In this document: positions 16,719-27,400 of the stretch, one piece after another
Numbering within the stretch: position 1 is the first letter of the stretch
Layout: the number at the start of each line of letters is the position of its first letter
Origin: Bacteroidota bacterium
GTDB lineage: Bacteria > Bacteroidota > Bacteroidia > Cytophagales > Cyclobacteriaceae
NCBI GenBank assembly: GCA_018266055.1
Contig: JAFDYT010000005.1
Span: 434,001-498,000, forward strand
Length of the DNA stretch: 64,000 nt
Direction of reading: 5' to 3'
Translations under genes and position numbers: made by a program
The notes under the pieces: model-generated
The model's database searches: none
Told to the model about the DNA's origin: nothing
What the model saw: only the letters and a program-made list of their open reading frames with translations

Positions 16719-19700
16719 TCTATATCATTAATGTAATTGCGAGTTGAATTTGGGTTTATCATTACTTCATCCGGTGTCACTACTCTAAACTCTGAAAATC
16801 CCCATAATTCCCTGTGCTCTTGTACTCTAAGATCTGTGTCTGTATTATTTGCTCGATCTGCTTTACTGGATGAAATGGTATGTTGCCTTGGCCCGTTAAA
16901 GTTCTGTCCAACCGCATATGCATTTGCTTTCTGCCATTTCCCGTGTACTTTGTATTTATAGTTTCCGTCTTTATCTATTCTATGAGGCAAAGCGTAACGG
17001 GGATCATCACCAGGTTTTCGCCTTCGCTTTCGTCCATGATCTGTGTACGTCCATTTTGCCTCTGTTGTCATTATTCCCTTTTTTCCGATAAATATTGCTT
17101 CGGGTGAATTTTCGTGATATTCTCCTCCCCAGCCATCTTCCTTCGCCTTTTTTCTCATTTTTGCATAAACGTCTTCCTCGTCTGTTAGGTATCTTGCCGC
17201 CACAGCTGTTGATCTAAAGAAGAAACTTCCGAATGGCGAAGTTACAATTCGCCTATTTGATACTATTTTACTTCCAAGGGCGGTAGCTCCCCAAGACCTC
17301 TGAACTCCCCCTTCACCATATTCATACTCAAACATGCTCCCACCTATTACTCCACCAGCTAGTCCGAACTTCCACCAATCATCTCCGTGTCCCGTAGCAT
17401 AAGCAGTTCCAGCGCCAAATGCGAAACCTGCCGCTGCTGTCTCCCATGTCCAGCCGCCATCAACATCCACCGAACCAGTTGGGTTATTACCCATGGCCAA
17501 ATAAGGTGAAGAAAATTGCCCATAAGGATCCGCACTCAACCACCTGCCGAATCTGGGCTCGTACAATCTAAGTTGAAAACTGTTAAGGTTAGTAATACTA
17601 TCCTTCTCCGCATATTGTCCCTGATAGCCGAAGCGGTAGCGTTCGCTTTTCACCTGGCGGTCGTCCATTGTCAAGCCAAAGGGGTAGTAATCTCCGCCCG
17701 CCACAATTGGGGAGTGTGCCTGAGTCACAGTGAGGTCATCAAAGTACACGTAATTGGGGCTGGCGCCATTCACATCTACGTAGATAAACACATATCCACT
17801 TGTTGGCATGATCGCCCCTGGTATGCTTATCGTTTGTTTAACTCCTGGACTACTATTGACAGGGATCTGAATATAAGCAGAGGGTAATGAGGCATCGGGC
17901 ATCAAATTGCCATCGAACATGATCATATTAAGGTATGCGTGGGGCACGTTGTCATTGCTTGTACCGCTTTCGGCCGCAAAGACTCCACCTGGAGAAAAAG
18001 AAGTATTAAAAGAATTTTGCAATGTAGCAGGGTCTCCAGGGAAAATGCCTCCAGTAAAGGCACTGGCGATGGCCGCTGCTGTGGTAGCTGCAGATAATGT
18101 TGAAGTACCATTACCTGACCCCGATTCGAAATAAACAGTCACAGAAGAGAAAATAGAATCTCTCGGTGACACCGGTAATACAATGCCTGGCCCCATGATG
18201 TGGGGAGCTACGCCGCCGTTTTGCTGGGCGTTGAGTCTGGAAACATAACTACCACCCGTTGTGGAGTTGGCACTGGCATAAGGTATTGCCGAGGGAGTCA
18301 GGTTGAGGAATTGCTTTGTCTCTACCGGCGCGTTAGCCGGTTCCATAGTAGCTGTGAATTTTTCTACATAGGGAGTCCCTACCACAGCGCGTACGTTGCC
18401 CAGGTGATCGTTGAGCTCATAAAAATATTTTGCGAGCCCCTTTTTCATCTTCATCATCCCGATGCGGCCCGTACCATAAATGGGTTGCTCTACCAGAGCC
18501 AGGGCGTTGGTACCGTTTTGCTCATAAATGGCCAGCGGATTTCCCACTACATCGCGCACGTACAGAGTTGTTTTCAGCAGCACGCCGGCGTTGAAGATGG
18601 TCTTCTTCACCAGGTCGCCACGGTCGTCGTAAAAATTGCTCTCTATGAGCGTGTTGCTGGCATCGCGCACTTCTTGGGTCAGACCGTACGCATTGTAGGT
18701 TACGTTCATGGTTTTAGTACCCTCGGTCTGCTTCACCATCTGCCCAATGCCATTGTAGGTATAATTCACCGCATTTGTTCCGCCAGTCACAGAGGCCAGT
18801 TGATTTTTACCAGCGTTGTAGTTGTAAGTATAATTGCCCAGGGTATTGCCGGTTTTGCCGGTACGGTTCAACCCCAGGATGTTGCCGTTTTTGTCGTAGC
18901 TGCCAATGCTTTCCTGATAGGCGTTCACTCCTGAGGGGGTCCCCACATACGTCCCCGCCGTGCCGGTTACCGTTCCCCATTGGGCACTCTGAAACCGGTT
19001 GAGGTTATCGTACGTGTAGCCGTACATTTTTTTGCTTGGCGTATTATCAATGGGTGTGGACCAGGCCGCAGATTTGATCTGTCCGCTGTAATAGTCCGTG
19101 AGCCCTGTGGATGAGAGCGTACCCGCGTTGTATGCCGCGCCGGTATAATCGTTGTTAAAGTAATTTAACGTCTCGCCAAATTTGTCCACGGTGAACCCAT
19201 TTGATCCATCGTGACCTGGATCGTTTGCCAGGTCAGCATGGTTAATGCTTTTCAGCGCACCATTGATCGTGTACACATAATCAATACCCTGCAGGTTGGT
19301 GGCGAGCTCCACGCGCTTGAGCGGCCCATGCAAATAATATTTGTATTTGGCCTGCGCAGTTTGGTGGGTCCCATCTAAGCTGGTGGCTACGTCGGTAAGT
19401 TTGCCGTCGGCATTGTAGGTATAGTGATGAAAGAATCTGTCGGATGGCGGTGTGCTGAGGTTCTGGTAGGCTACCTGAGTAACGTTGCCCAGGAAGTCGT
19501 AGGTATAGTCGATGGACTTGGTGATTTGCGTAGGCTGACCGCAGGAGATCGTGAGATTGTTAATGGTCGAGCCCGGGTTGTACAGTGAACAATCGGCGTA
19601 TAGCACGCCGCTGGACGGCGTGGTTGAGGTATAAAGCACAACTCCATTCTTTTTATACACGATTGAGGTGCCAATTCGCTCTACACGAAATACGTCACTC

Positions 19701-20473
19701 GTGGTATAGGTCGCGACTTTGTTTGCTTTTTGTACTCCACCTTCGTAGACGTACAAATACCCATCTCCACCGACGTCCAATGCATAATTTATCGTAGTGT
19801 ACCCGGCGTCAATATCCGTGCTGGACAGTCCCATAATTTTAAACTTAGTAGACTCTCCGGTAGTAAACTGAACGTACCCGTTCATGTTTGCCGGAATTGA
19901 TTGTACGGAGAAGGCACCAGCATCCCATCCGGTAGTCGAACCCGATTTAGTAATAACGTCACCGCCGGCGGTGGTTCCCATCAGGTTAGTCCACTGGGTT
20001 GTCGGCGCCTGCAAAATGGTCATTGAGACATTGTTAAACGTGGCGCCCACTGCGTAAAATGAACAATCCGCGTAAAGCACTGAGCTTGACTGTACGGCTG
20101 AGGTATATACTACCACTCCATTTTTTTTGTACAAAATGTTTGTACCGCTACGCTCCACGCGTAACACATCAGAAGTAGTGTAGGTGCCCAAAGCGTTATT
20201 GGTAGCTCTCGCCCCATTTTCAAAGACATACAACGTTCCGTCACCCCCGGCGTCGAACCCATAATTGATCGTTGTGTATCCTGCGCCTCCGTCGGTACTC
20301 GACAGCCCCATAATTTTATAGATGGTTGTTTCCCCGGCCGTGAACTCAATCCATCCGTTGGTGTTTGCTGGGATGGGTTGCACCGAAAAAGCACCGGCAT
20401 CCCAGGTGTTCGCTGCGCCTGCTGTTTTTGTCAGCGAAGCTCCCGTCACCGTCACATTTGTCTGATTGGTCAT
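16703..20473 (-). CDS. RHS protein, C-terminal half (same gene as 20470-24057)
   Basis: This 1256-residue frame begins at an ATG overlapping the TGA of the preceding half. Residues ~1-155 and ~157-313 are two tandem copies of one beta domain (WDAGAFSVQPIPAN and WDAGAFSVQSIPAN; YKIMGLSSTD and FKIMGLSSTD). Then come YD repeats (IDYTYDFLGNVTQVAY) and the RHS core (RFGRWLSADPYGQFSSPYLA, about 970-1000). A ~255-residue tail follows, starting with a Gly/Ala-rich hydrophobic patch and ending in a charged domain (TDHGRKRRRKPGDDPRYALP). RHS proteins build a hollow shell that carries the tail; in many systems the tail is a toxin. I cannot place this tail in a known family. The second copy begins TQWTN, the first MTN after VQ: one missing base explains the split. 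Confidence 0.85.
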   Translation of the reverse strand: MTNQTNVTVTGASLTKTAGAANTWDAGAFSVQPIPANTNGWIEFTAGETTIYKIMGLSSTDGGAGYTTINYGFDAGGDGTLYVFENGARATNNALGTYTTSDVLRVERSGTNILYKKNGVVVYTSAVQSSSVLYADCSFYAVGATFNNVSMTILQAPTTQWTNLMGTTAGGDVITKSGSTTGWDAGAFSVQSIPANMNGYVQFTTGESTKFKIMGLSSTDIDAGYTTINYALDVGGDGYLYVYEGGVQKANKVATYTTSDVFRVERIGTSIVYKKNGVVLYTSTTPSSGVLYADCSLYNPGSTINNLTISCGQPTQITKSIDYTYDFLGNVTQVAYQNLSTPPSDRFFHHYTYNADGKLTDVATSLDGTHQTAQAKYKYYLHGPLKRVELATNLQGIDYVYTINGALKSINHADLANDPGHDGSNGFTVDKFGETLNYFNNDYTGAAYNAGTLSSTGLTDYYSGQIKSAAWSTPIDNTPSKKMYGYTYDNLNRFQSAQWGTVTGTAGTYVGTPSGVNAYQESIGSYDKNGNILGLNRTGKTGNTLGNYTYNYNAGKNQLASVTGGTNAVNYTYNGIGQMVKQTEGTKTMNVTYNAYGLTQEVRDASNTLIESNFYDDRGDLVKKTIFNAGVLLKTTLYVRDVVGNPLAIYEQNGTNALALVEQPIYGTGRIGMMKMKKGLAKYFYELNDHLGNVRAVVGTPYVEKFTATMEPANAPVETKQFLNLTPSAIPYASANSTTGGSYVSRLNAQQNGGVAPHIMGPGIVLPVSPRDSIFSSVTVYFESGSGNGTSTLSAATTAAAIASAFTGGIFPGDPATLQNSFNTSFSPGGVFAAESGTSNDNVPHAYLNMIMFDGNLMPDASLPSAYIQIPVNSSPGVKQTISIPGAIMPTSGYVFIYVDVNGASPNYVYFDDLTVTQAHSPIVAGGDYYPFGLTMDDRQVKSERYRFGYQGQYAEKDSITNLNSFQLRLYEPRFGRWLSADPYGQFSSPYLAMGNNPTGSVDVDGGWTWETAAAGFAFGAGTAYATGHGDDWWKFGLAGGVIGGSMFEYEYGEGGVQRSWGATALGSKIVSNRRIVTSPFGSFFFRSTAVAARYLTDEEDVYAKMRKKAKEDGWGGEYHENSPEAIFIGKKGIMTTEAKWTYTDHGRKRRRKPGDDPRYALPHRIDKDGNYKYKVHGKWQKANAYAVGQNFNGPRQHTISSSKADRANNTDTDLRVQEHRELWGFSEFRVVTPDEVMINPNSTRNYINDIEWRPK

Positions 20474-23400
20474 TGTACATTACTTACAGCACACTGTGAA
20501 GCCGTCACCGTGTTGATCGACTGAATGGTCCACTCCACGTGACCGAATTCGTCGTAGCTATACCACGTAGTGGCGTTGGCATTTTTGGTGCGGCTTACCT
20601 GACCGATCAGGTTGTTTTGTTGTGGGTGCACCGGGTCAGAAGGGAAATCGGTTGCCGGCAAGTCATATTGAATGAAAGTAACATCCGAGTAGTGCGGATC
20701 ATTGCCAGGGCTTGTTACTCCGGTATAGCCCACGTTGTCTACAAGATTTACCACACTATTGGTTGACAGCGGGCTCGCGTAGGCTGCATCAAAGGCATAA
20801 TCGCCGGTGGTGGCATACGTATATTCCCCCGATTCGATGAGCCGACCGAGGTAATCGTAGTTGGTGTACGAAAAGCGTTTGTTGACAGCGGTTCGCTGCT
20901 CCTGATTTTGCGAGAACCGAATCTTGCCGTCGGTACTGTATAAAAATTGCGAGGTGCCCTCGTCAGGCGAAGTGGTCTCAATCAACCGGCCGAGGTGATC
21001 GTACTTGTACTTAGTCACAAAGTTTGGTGTACCTGTATTTCCAACGACCACGCCATTTGGCGCTACGGAGGCAATCAATTGGCCCAGATCATTGTAAAAA
21101 TTGTAGGTCCAGTAGTCATACGTAATTGGCGTAACACCAAGTGCGGAGGTGACCATGGCCGAGGCCACGTTCATTCCTCCTGCATCCACAAATTGTACGC
21201 TTTGCTTGCCGTCAGGATCCGTGGAAATATACTTGTAACCAATGGATGTAGAGGTGGGCAATTCGTACGCACCAAACGTGAACCCGCTGATGGTCATGTT
21301 GTCGGTGGAAGAGCCCGGCCACAACACGGCAAGCTTTACCGAGGTTACGCCGGTCGGAACGCTGAAATTAACGGAGACCGTTCCCGAAGCACCAATGGGG
21401 AATGCCGGCCCTTGCCACACGATGCCGTTGCTATTGCCATCGCCCACGTAGAGATACGCTTGCTGTGCGCCGGTATATCCCGTAACAGAAAAAGTATAGC
21501 TCGTGCCGGGTACTACTGTTGTTGATCCCGTTCCGGAAAAGATGTATTTGCCCGAAAAGGAAGAGACGTTAACCGTAGAGGCAACCGGGTCGGTGGAAGG
21601 AACGAAATAGTCTTTGATCGTGTAATAGTGATTCAGTTCGCCCGGAAGAATCAATGAGCGGTCGCTTTTCGATTCATGCCCACTACCCATTTTATAGGCA
21701 TCGCCAGGCGCCGCTGATTTTGAGGAAGTTGGATTGGGGCCAGGTGTAGCGTAAGTACGTGAATATGGATAGGCTGTGATGGGTGTGTTTGGCTCCATAT
21801 TGTTAGCCGAAGAATAATACCAGCCCAATGTACCAAGACCGTTATTGCTCACGGGGTTGGGATTATTTACTTCGCCAGCAGCGTTATTTTGGGGAGGTAT
21901 ATCAAAGTCGGTGGATGAATACTTTTGGCCAGCTGTATTTGTAGTAAACCGGTAGCGGTAAACAAAAGAGTTGGAGTTTATCGGCGCAGGTAGTGTATTG
22001 AGTGTTTGACTACCCAACCGATCATAAATACTTTCACTAGCCAAAACCTGATTGTTTGACAATGATTTTACTTGTGATTGGATAGGGTTACCGAAGCCAT
22101 CAGAGTACACTTTGGCATCTGAAGCTACGGTACCAATAACATCCGTAGGGCCGGTATAGGTATAAGAAATTGTCTCATCCCAGTTCATACGCAAGTCGCA
22201 GTTGGCATTTACAGTGAGGGAATAAGGTGTGGAGGATGTACTTTCGCAGCCGTTGCCGTCCACCGTGGTCACGTTGTAGGTATAGGAACCAAAATTCAGG
22301 TTGGTTGGGGAATACGTGTTTCCAAGGTATAAAAAGGTGTTGGCTGAAGTGTACCATTTTGCAGTTCCAGAAGTTGGTACTGCGGTTACCGACATCATGT
22401 CCCATTCACAAAAACCAGGTACTGTACCCTGACTTGGTGGAGGGGAAGGGAAAGCACCAATAGTTATATTAATTGCAGCACTGCTTGAGCTCCAGCATCC
22501 TGCATTTGTTTTTGCACGCAAAAAATAAGCTCCATTTGTACTTACCGAATAGGTGGAAGCTGCCGCGGTTGGAGAGGTGTCAGTGCCGTTAGGGTTCAGT
22601 ACACCCTGCCAATACCACGACGTACCCGCCGGAGGAGTACCGCCATACGATAGAGTCTTAGGACCGCACGCATTAGAGGAAGCTACTATCGGGTCAGGTG
22701 TATTGGGTACAGCATTTACGGTCACTGAAATAGCTGCGGGAGCGGTACTCCAACATCCGCTCGTTTGATTTTGAGCCGCGATGTAGTAGTTAGTCGTCCC
22801 AGCGGTAGAAGCCGTATAGGTGGAACCAGTGGCGGACGCGGAACTGTTATCTTGCCCTGAAGAATTGGTTCCCTGCCAATACCACCCTATGCCTGAAGCT
22901 GGTGCACCATTGTATGATAACGTCACAGGGCCACAGGTATTGCTATTACTTAGCGGGACATTTGGCGTAGCAGGGTAGTTGTTCACCGCAACATTTATCA
23001 TGGTGCTGGCAGTACTCCAGCATCCCGTGCTGGTTTGCGCACGGATATAGTATGGACCACTGGCAGTGGCGATATAAGTCGCGGCCGCGGCCGTTGGAGA
23101 AGTATCAGTCCCGTTGGAATTGGTGATACCCTGCCAATACCAATTTGTACCGGAGGGGGGCGCACCGGAATACGAAAGTGTCTTTGATCCGCAAGTATTG
23201 GTGGAGGCCTGAATGCCACTGGGCGCCGAAGGCAATGCGTAGACTGTCACGGTGACTGCCGTCCGAGGAGAAGATTCGCACAGTGTGGTGGAATTGTAAG
23301 TAGCCACATAATATGTGGTGGTGGTCGTTAGCGACGGTGTGGTATATGAAGGACCGGTACCGACGCTTGTTCCTCCGGTACTTACCGTGTACCAATTGAG

Positions 23401-24057
23401 TGAACTGCCACCTGCACCGGCTACGGCCGATATTTGGGCCGTATTTGACGGACATATGGAGGCAGGTGTGGTTGAGCTTGGCGCACTGGGCAAGGGAGTA
23501 ACAGTAACTGCACTGGTGGCCAAAGACGATGAACTCCAGACTGAATTACAACTGGAGTAAGCCCGTATGTAATACGTTCCGGCTGAAGTTACCGTGTAGG
23601 TAGACGAGGAATAGGTGGTGGATGTTCCAGTTGCAGAGGTCTGCCAATACCAGGTCACTCCGGTGGGAGGACCGATGGTGTAGTAGATATTGGAAGAGCC
23701 GCAAGAGTTGGTGTACATAAAGTTAGTATAAGGAGTTGGCACCCCAGGACAACTAATGGTAATGCTTAGATAAGCCTTTTGTGTTCCTCCGTTGACATTA
23801 AAAAGAAGCATGGTAGTGCCAGTGCCGGTGAACGTAGCTGTTCCGGTATAGACAGAACCACTTCGCGTCGTTGTCACTGTACCCAATTGATTGGTGAAAG
23901 AAAATGCTCCGCTGGAATAAATGGTGCCATCGTTGTAGGTATACGTTACCGTGGAACCAGACGTAACGCTGGTTGATCCGCTAATTGTTTGTGCTACAGC
24001 CTGCCCGACAACGGAAAGGATAGCAATGCTCAAAGTCATTAATTTATTGAACTGCAT
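20470..24057 (-). CDS. RHS protein, N-terminal half, ended by a frameshift
   Basis: A 1195-residue frame starting at ATG 24057 with a signal peptide (MQFNKLMTLSIAILSVVGQA). About residues 110-640 hold a series of Ig-like repeats of ~90 residues with the signature CGPKTLSYGGTPPAGTSWYW and cysteines in each unit. Then comes the N-terminal RHS-associated region (RMNWDETISYTYTGPTDVIG; VKSLSNNQVLASESIYDRLG), a carbohydrate-binding-like insert (about 910-1010) and the first YD repeats (KYDHLGRLIETTSPDEG). It ends abruptly at ...CAVSNVQ inside the repeat region. With the downstream half the full product would be ~2450 residues, usual for Bacteroidota RHS proteins. The start overlaps the upstream small gene by 14 bp. 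Confidence 0.85.
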   Translation of the reverse strand: MQFNKLMTLSIAILSVVGQAVAQTISGSTSVTSGSTVTYTYNDGTIYSSGAFSFTNQLGTVTTTRSGSVYTGTATFTGTGTTMLLFNVNGGTQKAYLSITISCPGVPTPYTNFMYTNSCGSSNIYYTIGPPTGVTWYWQTSATGTSTTYSSSTYTVTSAGTYYIRAYSSCNSVWSSSSLATSAVTVTPLPSAPSSTTPASICPSNTAQISAVAGAGGSSLNWYTVSTGGTSVGTGPSYTTPSLTTTTTYYVATYNSTTLCESSPRTAVTVTVYALPSAPSGIQASTNTCGSKTLSYSGAPPSGTNWYWQGITNSNGTDTSPTAAAATYIATASGPYYIRAQTSTGCWSTASTMINVAVNNYPATPNVPLSNSNTCGPVTLSYNGAPASGIGWYWQGTNSSGQDNSSASATGSTYTASTAGTTNYYIAAQNQTSGCWSTAPAAISVTVNAVPNTPDPIVASSNACGPKTLSYGGTPPAGTSWYWQGVLNPNGTDTSPTAAASTYSVSTNGAYFLRAKTNAGCWSSSSAAINITIGAFPSPPPSQGTVPGFCEWDMMSVTAVPTSGTAKWYTSANTFLYLGNTYSPTNLNFGSYTYNVTTVDGNGCESTSSTPYSLTVNANCDLRMNWDETISYTYTGPTDVIGTVASDAKVYSDGFGNPIQSQVKSLSNNQVLASESIYDRLGSQTLNTLPAPINSNSFVYRYRFTTNTAGQKYSSTDFDIPPQNNAAGEVNNPNPVSNNGLGTLGWYYSSANNMEPNTPITAYPYSRTYATPGPNPTSSKSAAPGDAYKMGSGHESKSDRSLILPGELNHYYTIKDYFVPSTDPVASTVNVSSFSGKYIFSGTGSTTVVPGTSYTFSVTGYTGAQQAYLYVGDGNSNGIVWQGPAFPIGASGTVSVNFSVPTGVTSVKLAVLWPGSSTDNMTISGFTFGAYELPTSTSIGYKYISTDPDGKQSVQFVDAGGMNVASAMVTSALGVTPITYDYWTYNFYNDLGQLIASVAPNGVVVGNTGTPNFVTKYKYDHLGRLIETTSPDEGTSQFLYSTDGKIRFSQNQEQRTAVNKRFSYTNYDYLGRLIESGEYTYATTGDYAFDAAYASPLSTNSVVNLVDNVGYTGVTSPGNDPHYSDVTFIQYDLPATDFPSDPVHPQQNNLIGQVSRTKNANATTWYSYDEFGHVEWTIQSINTVTASQCAVSNVQ

Positions 24058-24469
24058 ACGATGAGATTTGGTAGGAAAGATTAAACTGTTCAGTAACTCC
24101 ATTAAATTTTAAAATAAGGGTAATGCCCACGTCGGATCTGGTAATTGACAACCTGCCCGTCAGGTGGTCCTTACCCTGTAAGGCAGAAACGGAATAGGTT
24201 AGGGTTCCCGGTTGCGTAGCGTCACTCCAGGTTCCTTCGACACCGTCCACATTCCAATGAATGGTATAATTTCCGTTGCCTTGCACCCAATCTATCTTCG
24301 TACCACTGTAGGTAGTGAAATAGCATGCTGTTGCTGAAGTTGTATTCGTATTTAAATCGGTCAGGCTCGTCGCATTCCAGCGCACATTATCTGCCCGAAG
24401 GTTAGCCTTTTGGGCCTGCACTGAAAACGACCCGACCAATGCACATAAGAGGAAAATAAATTTTTTCAT
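24044..24469 (-). CDS. Small secreted protein of the RHS operon
   Basis: A 141-residue protein with a clean signal peptide (MKKFIFLLCALVGSFSVQAQ). The mature part is Thr/Asn-rich and predicted to be all beta (YFTTYSGTKIDWVQGNGNYT; LTYSVSALQGKDHLTGRLSI), a single Ig- or jelly-roll-like domain. I do not recognise the family. It sits between the 1679-aa RHS-partner gene (13-bp gap) and the RHS gene (14-bp overlap), so it is made with both. It may be a small accessory or cap of the secreted complex. Confidence 0.75.
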   Translation of the reverse strand: MKKFIFLLCALVGSFSVQAQKANLRADNVRWNATSLTDLNTNTTSATACYFTTYSGTKIDWVQGNGNYTIHWNVDGVEGTWSDATQPGTLTYSVSALQGKDHLTGRLSITRSDVGITLILKFNGVTEQFNLSYQISSYAVQ

Positions 24470-24482
24470 TGGCTTCTGTTAG

Positions 24483-27400
24483 TTAGTTGTGGAATCCTTT
24501 GTAATCGTATTTCTTCTCGGTCACCAGTCTCTCCCCGTTGTACTTGATTGATTCGATAAACGTTTTGATTACCACTCCCCGGTCGTCGTACTGGAAGCGG
24601 GTGTAGAGGTTGTCGTTACCAAGTACATAGGTTAAGTATCCGGTGGAGGTGTCATACACATTAGCCGTCACAGAGGCATCCATCGGTTGGAATTTGAAAT
24701 CATCAAAAGAGATTGGTGAGGCCGCCGAGGTTTGCACCCCGATTTCTGTGGCTGAGGAGGGGATGTTATCCACGATAATTCGATACCAGTTGCCAACTTT
24801 ATCGATTCTGGTCGGTGTGGGGGTTTGTGTTGTTCCGTTGGCTACGTAATAAATTCCGCCTCCGGTGTTGGCATTCGCCCATACGATAGCCCGGTAGTTG
24901 TGCAGATTGCTTAATGAAACCGGTTTATAGACAAAAGACTTATTTCCTTGTGCAACAGATACCGCATTTTGACCAGTGTGGCACACCGTACCTGCGGCAC
25001 CGGTTACCACTTGTCCAGTACCTCTGGCTACCTCTCCGCCAAAAAATACAGAACTGTTATCACCATCTTCAGCACCAGAAAAAGCAAATTCAAAATAGTT
25101 GGCATTTTGAGCAGCAGCGAGTACAAGCATATTGTTGAAGTCGCGCTTGGTGCTGGAGTAAATTCCATTTATAGGATTTTGCGCCTCCAGCGGTAACGAA
25201 AAATGATCATACCGCGTAGTGACTCCGGTTTGCTGCCAGTTCGCGTTTGCTGTTTGTCCTGTAAAATCAAACACATTGGTCGCAGTATTAAATTTTAAAC
25301 TGCCATCCACCTGCAAATCGGATAGTGTTCCTTTATAGGCATAGGTCTTGTTTTTCCGATAAAAATCGGTTGCGCTTTGCTGTACATAAGCCCCGGAGCC
25401 ATCAAAATCTCGATACAACCATGTGTTATTCCAGATAGTAGCCTGCCCGTTGATGAGTCCCGTGATATTTCCCAACGCATCCAGTTTGTACACATACTCA
25501 GCAGCCACTTGCAAAAGCATGTTTTTATTCGATGAACCAAGCGCTTTTGGTCCCATTTGTGCGTACACAGGAGATGAATTAGCCGTTAAAGAGTAAGCAA
25601 GTTGTGTAATTGTTTTGGTCTTCAATCCGGCCGAATTTGTGCTATTTTTTTCGATGACTTGGCCTGTAATAAAGTCCCACGAAATGTTATTATTTTCGGT
25701 TGTAAAGCCATCCTTCAAGGTGGTTATTTTTTGAAGGGTGTATGGGTATTTAATTAGTGTAGATCGGGTGGCTTTGTACTCATAAAATGGATAAATTGAG
25801 TCAGGTATTTTGATAACCGCGTCGTGCATGAGGGTACCTTGTGAAAAAAAACCTTGTGAACTAATTCCATTAGGGTTACTTATTTGATCCGTATAGGTAA
25901 AATTTGTACTCTCTTTTAAGTTATTAGAGCCATCAAAAATTGATACGGACTTAAGGCTTCCGATGCGAGATGTACGGTCGGAAATTTCTCGTTTAATGTC
26001 GTACTCATTAGCATCTACTGTTCCTTGAGGTTTACCCCTGAAAACAATATAATCATTATTTAAGGTAACGAGTGATGTGGAAGGGACCTCAAATGAATAG
26101 GTCTGTTTGGTGTGAAAATCTGTATCACTCACCAGCGTTCCGTTAAGTACACTTACGGTGGAATACATAACGGGAGTTTGCGGATACCCGGGAATGGTAT
26201 AAAAGTCGAAGGACGAAGTTTTTGCATAAAGCGGCTGTTGCGCAATAACCCCTGAACAGGTGCCATCACTATTCTGATACAAATACCTCGTCTTATAAAC
26301 CTGGCTGTTATCTCTGAGAATAATGGAGCCAACTCGACATCCTCCGCCCAGTTGATAGGGTTGGTATTTTTGAATGGTGCCTGAATAACTTATGGTGGTC
26401 GTAACATTGGTATAACAACTGTTATACTGCCCGAAGCCATTAGTAAGTGTTACTACCGAGGCTCCATTGTTTGTGACTATGGAAGCTACTGTATAAACTG
26501 CTGGTGGCAAAGAGTAATTTACGGGTTGATTGTTATTGGGGCAGGTAAAGTTCATCGTGCCATCAATTTTCACCTGATCACCCACCTGTAATCCATTCAG
26601 GGCATTAATTGTGACGGAATTGATGCTTGCAGAAGGCAATGCGGTAACGGAATTTGTCCAGTTAAATACTCTGTTAAGGGGAGTACCGGAGACGGAGGCA
26701 TACTTGTCACGCTCATAATTTACTTCTATGGTTGACCCTTGAGGCGTGGTTATCTTGCTAAGTGACCATGCCGATCCGTCGCCCTCATCAATAGAGGCAA
26801 AATGGGTGTTGAAGGCAGAGGTTCCCTGGGAGCTATAAAGCCCCCACGCATCCCAATTGTTGGCGCCATAAGTAGGGTTTTTGGTCAGGTAATCAAATTT
26901 GTAATCGGGGACAACCTGTACCCCATTGCGTCCTAAAACCGAAAGACTTTTCAGGGTAAGTTTGCCATGATTGGCATCCACTGAATTGGGTGTGCCTTGG
27001 CAAAGACTATAGTCAAAGTTAAACTTGATTCTTTTTATTGCATTCTGAAGGACAAAATTTGATAACACCGAATTGTTAGTCGTCCACATTGAGGTAATAG
27101 TACCCGAATCATTGGCCTGACCATACGCGGTAAACAATGATTGGTAATCATTTCTTTTTAATAAAGCGATCTCAGAGAGTTTGAGTGTGCCCGCGGTTGC
27201 TAGAGTAGCATCAAAATTGTCGTTTCTGGTATCCTTGATAAACAAAGCAACATGTGATCTTGTCTCAATACTGTTGAGGTAGTAAAGTTGTTTAGTTCCC
27301 TTGGAGTAGGTTAGGGAACTATTGGTTGGGTCAACCGTGTTTGAGTTTGCCGCATAAGGAAGCCTCCATTGGTAAGAGTCTGAATATTTTCCATAGTTAA

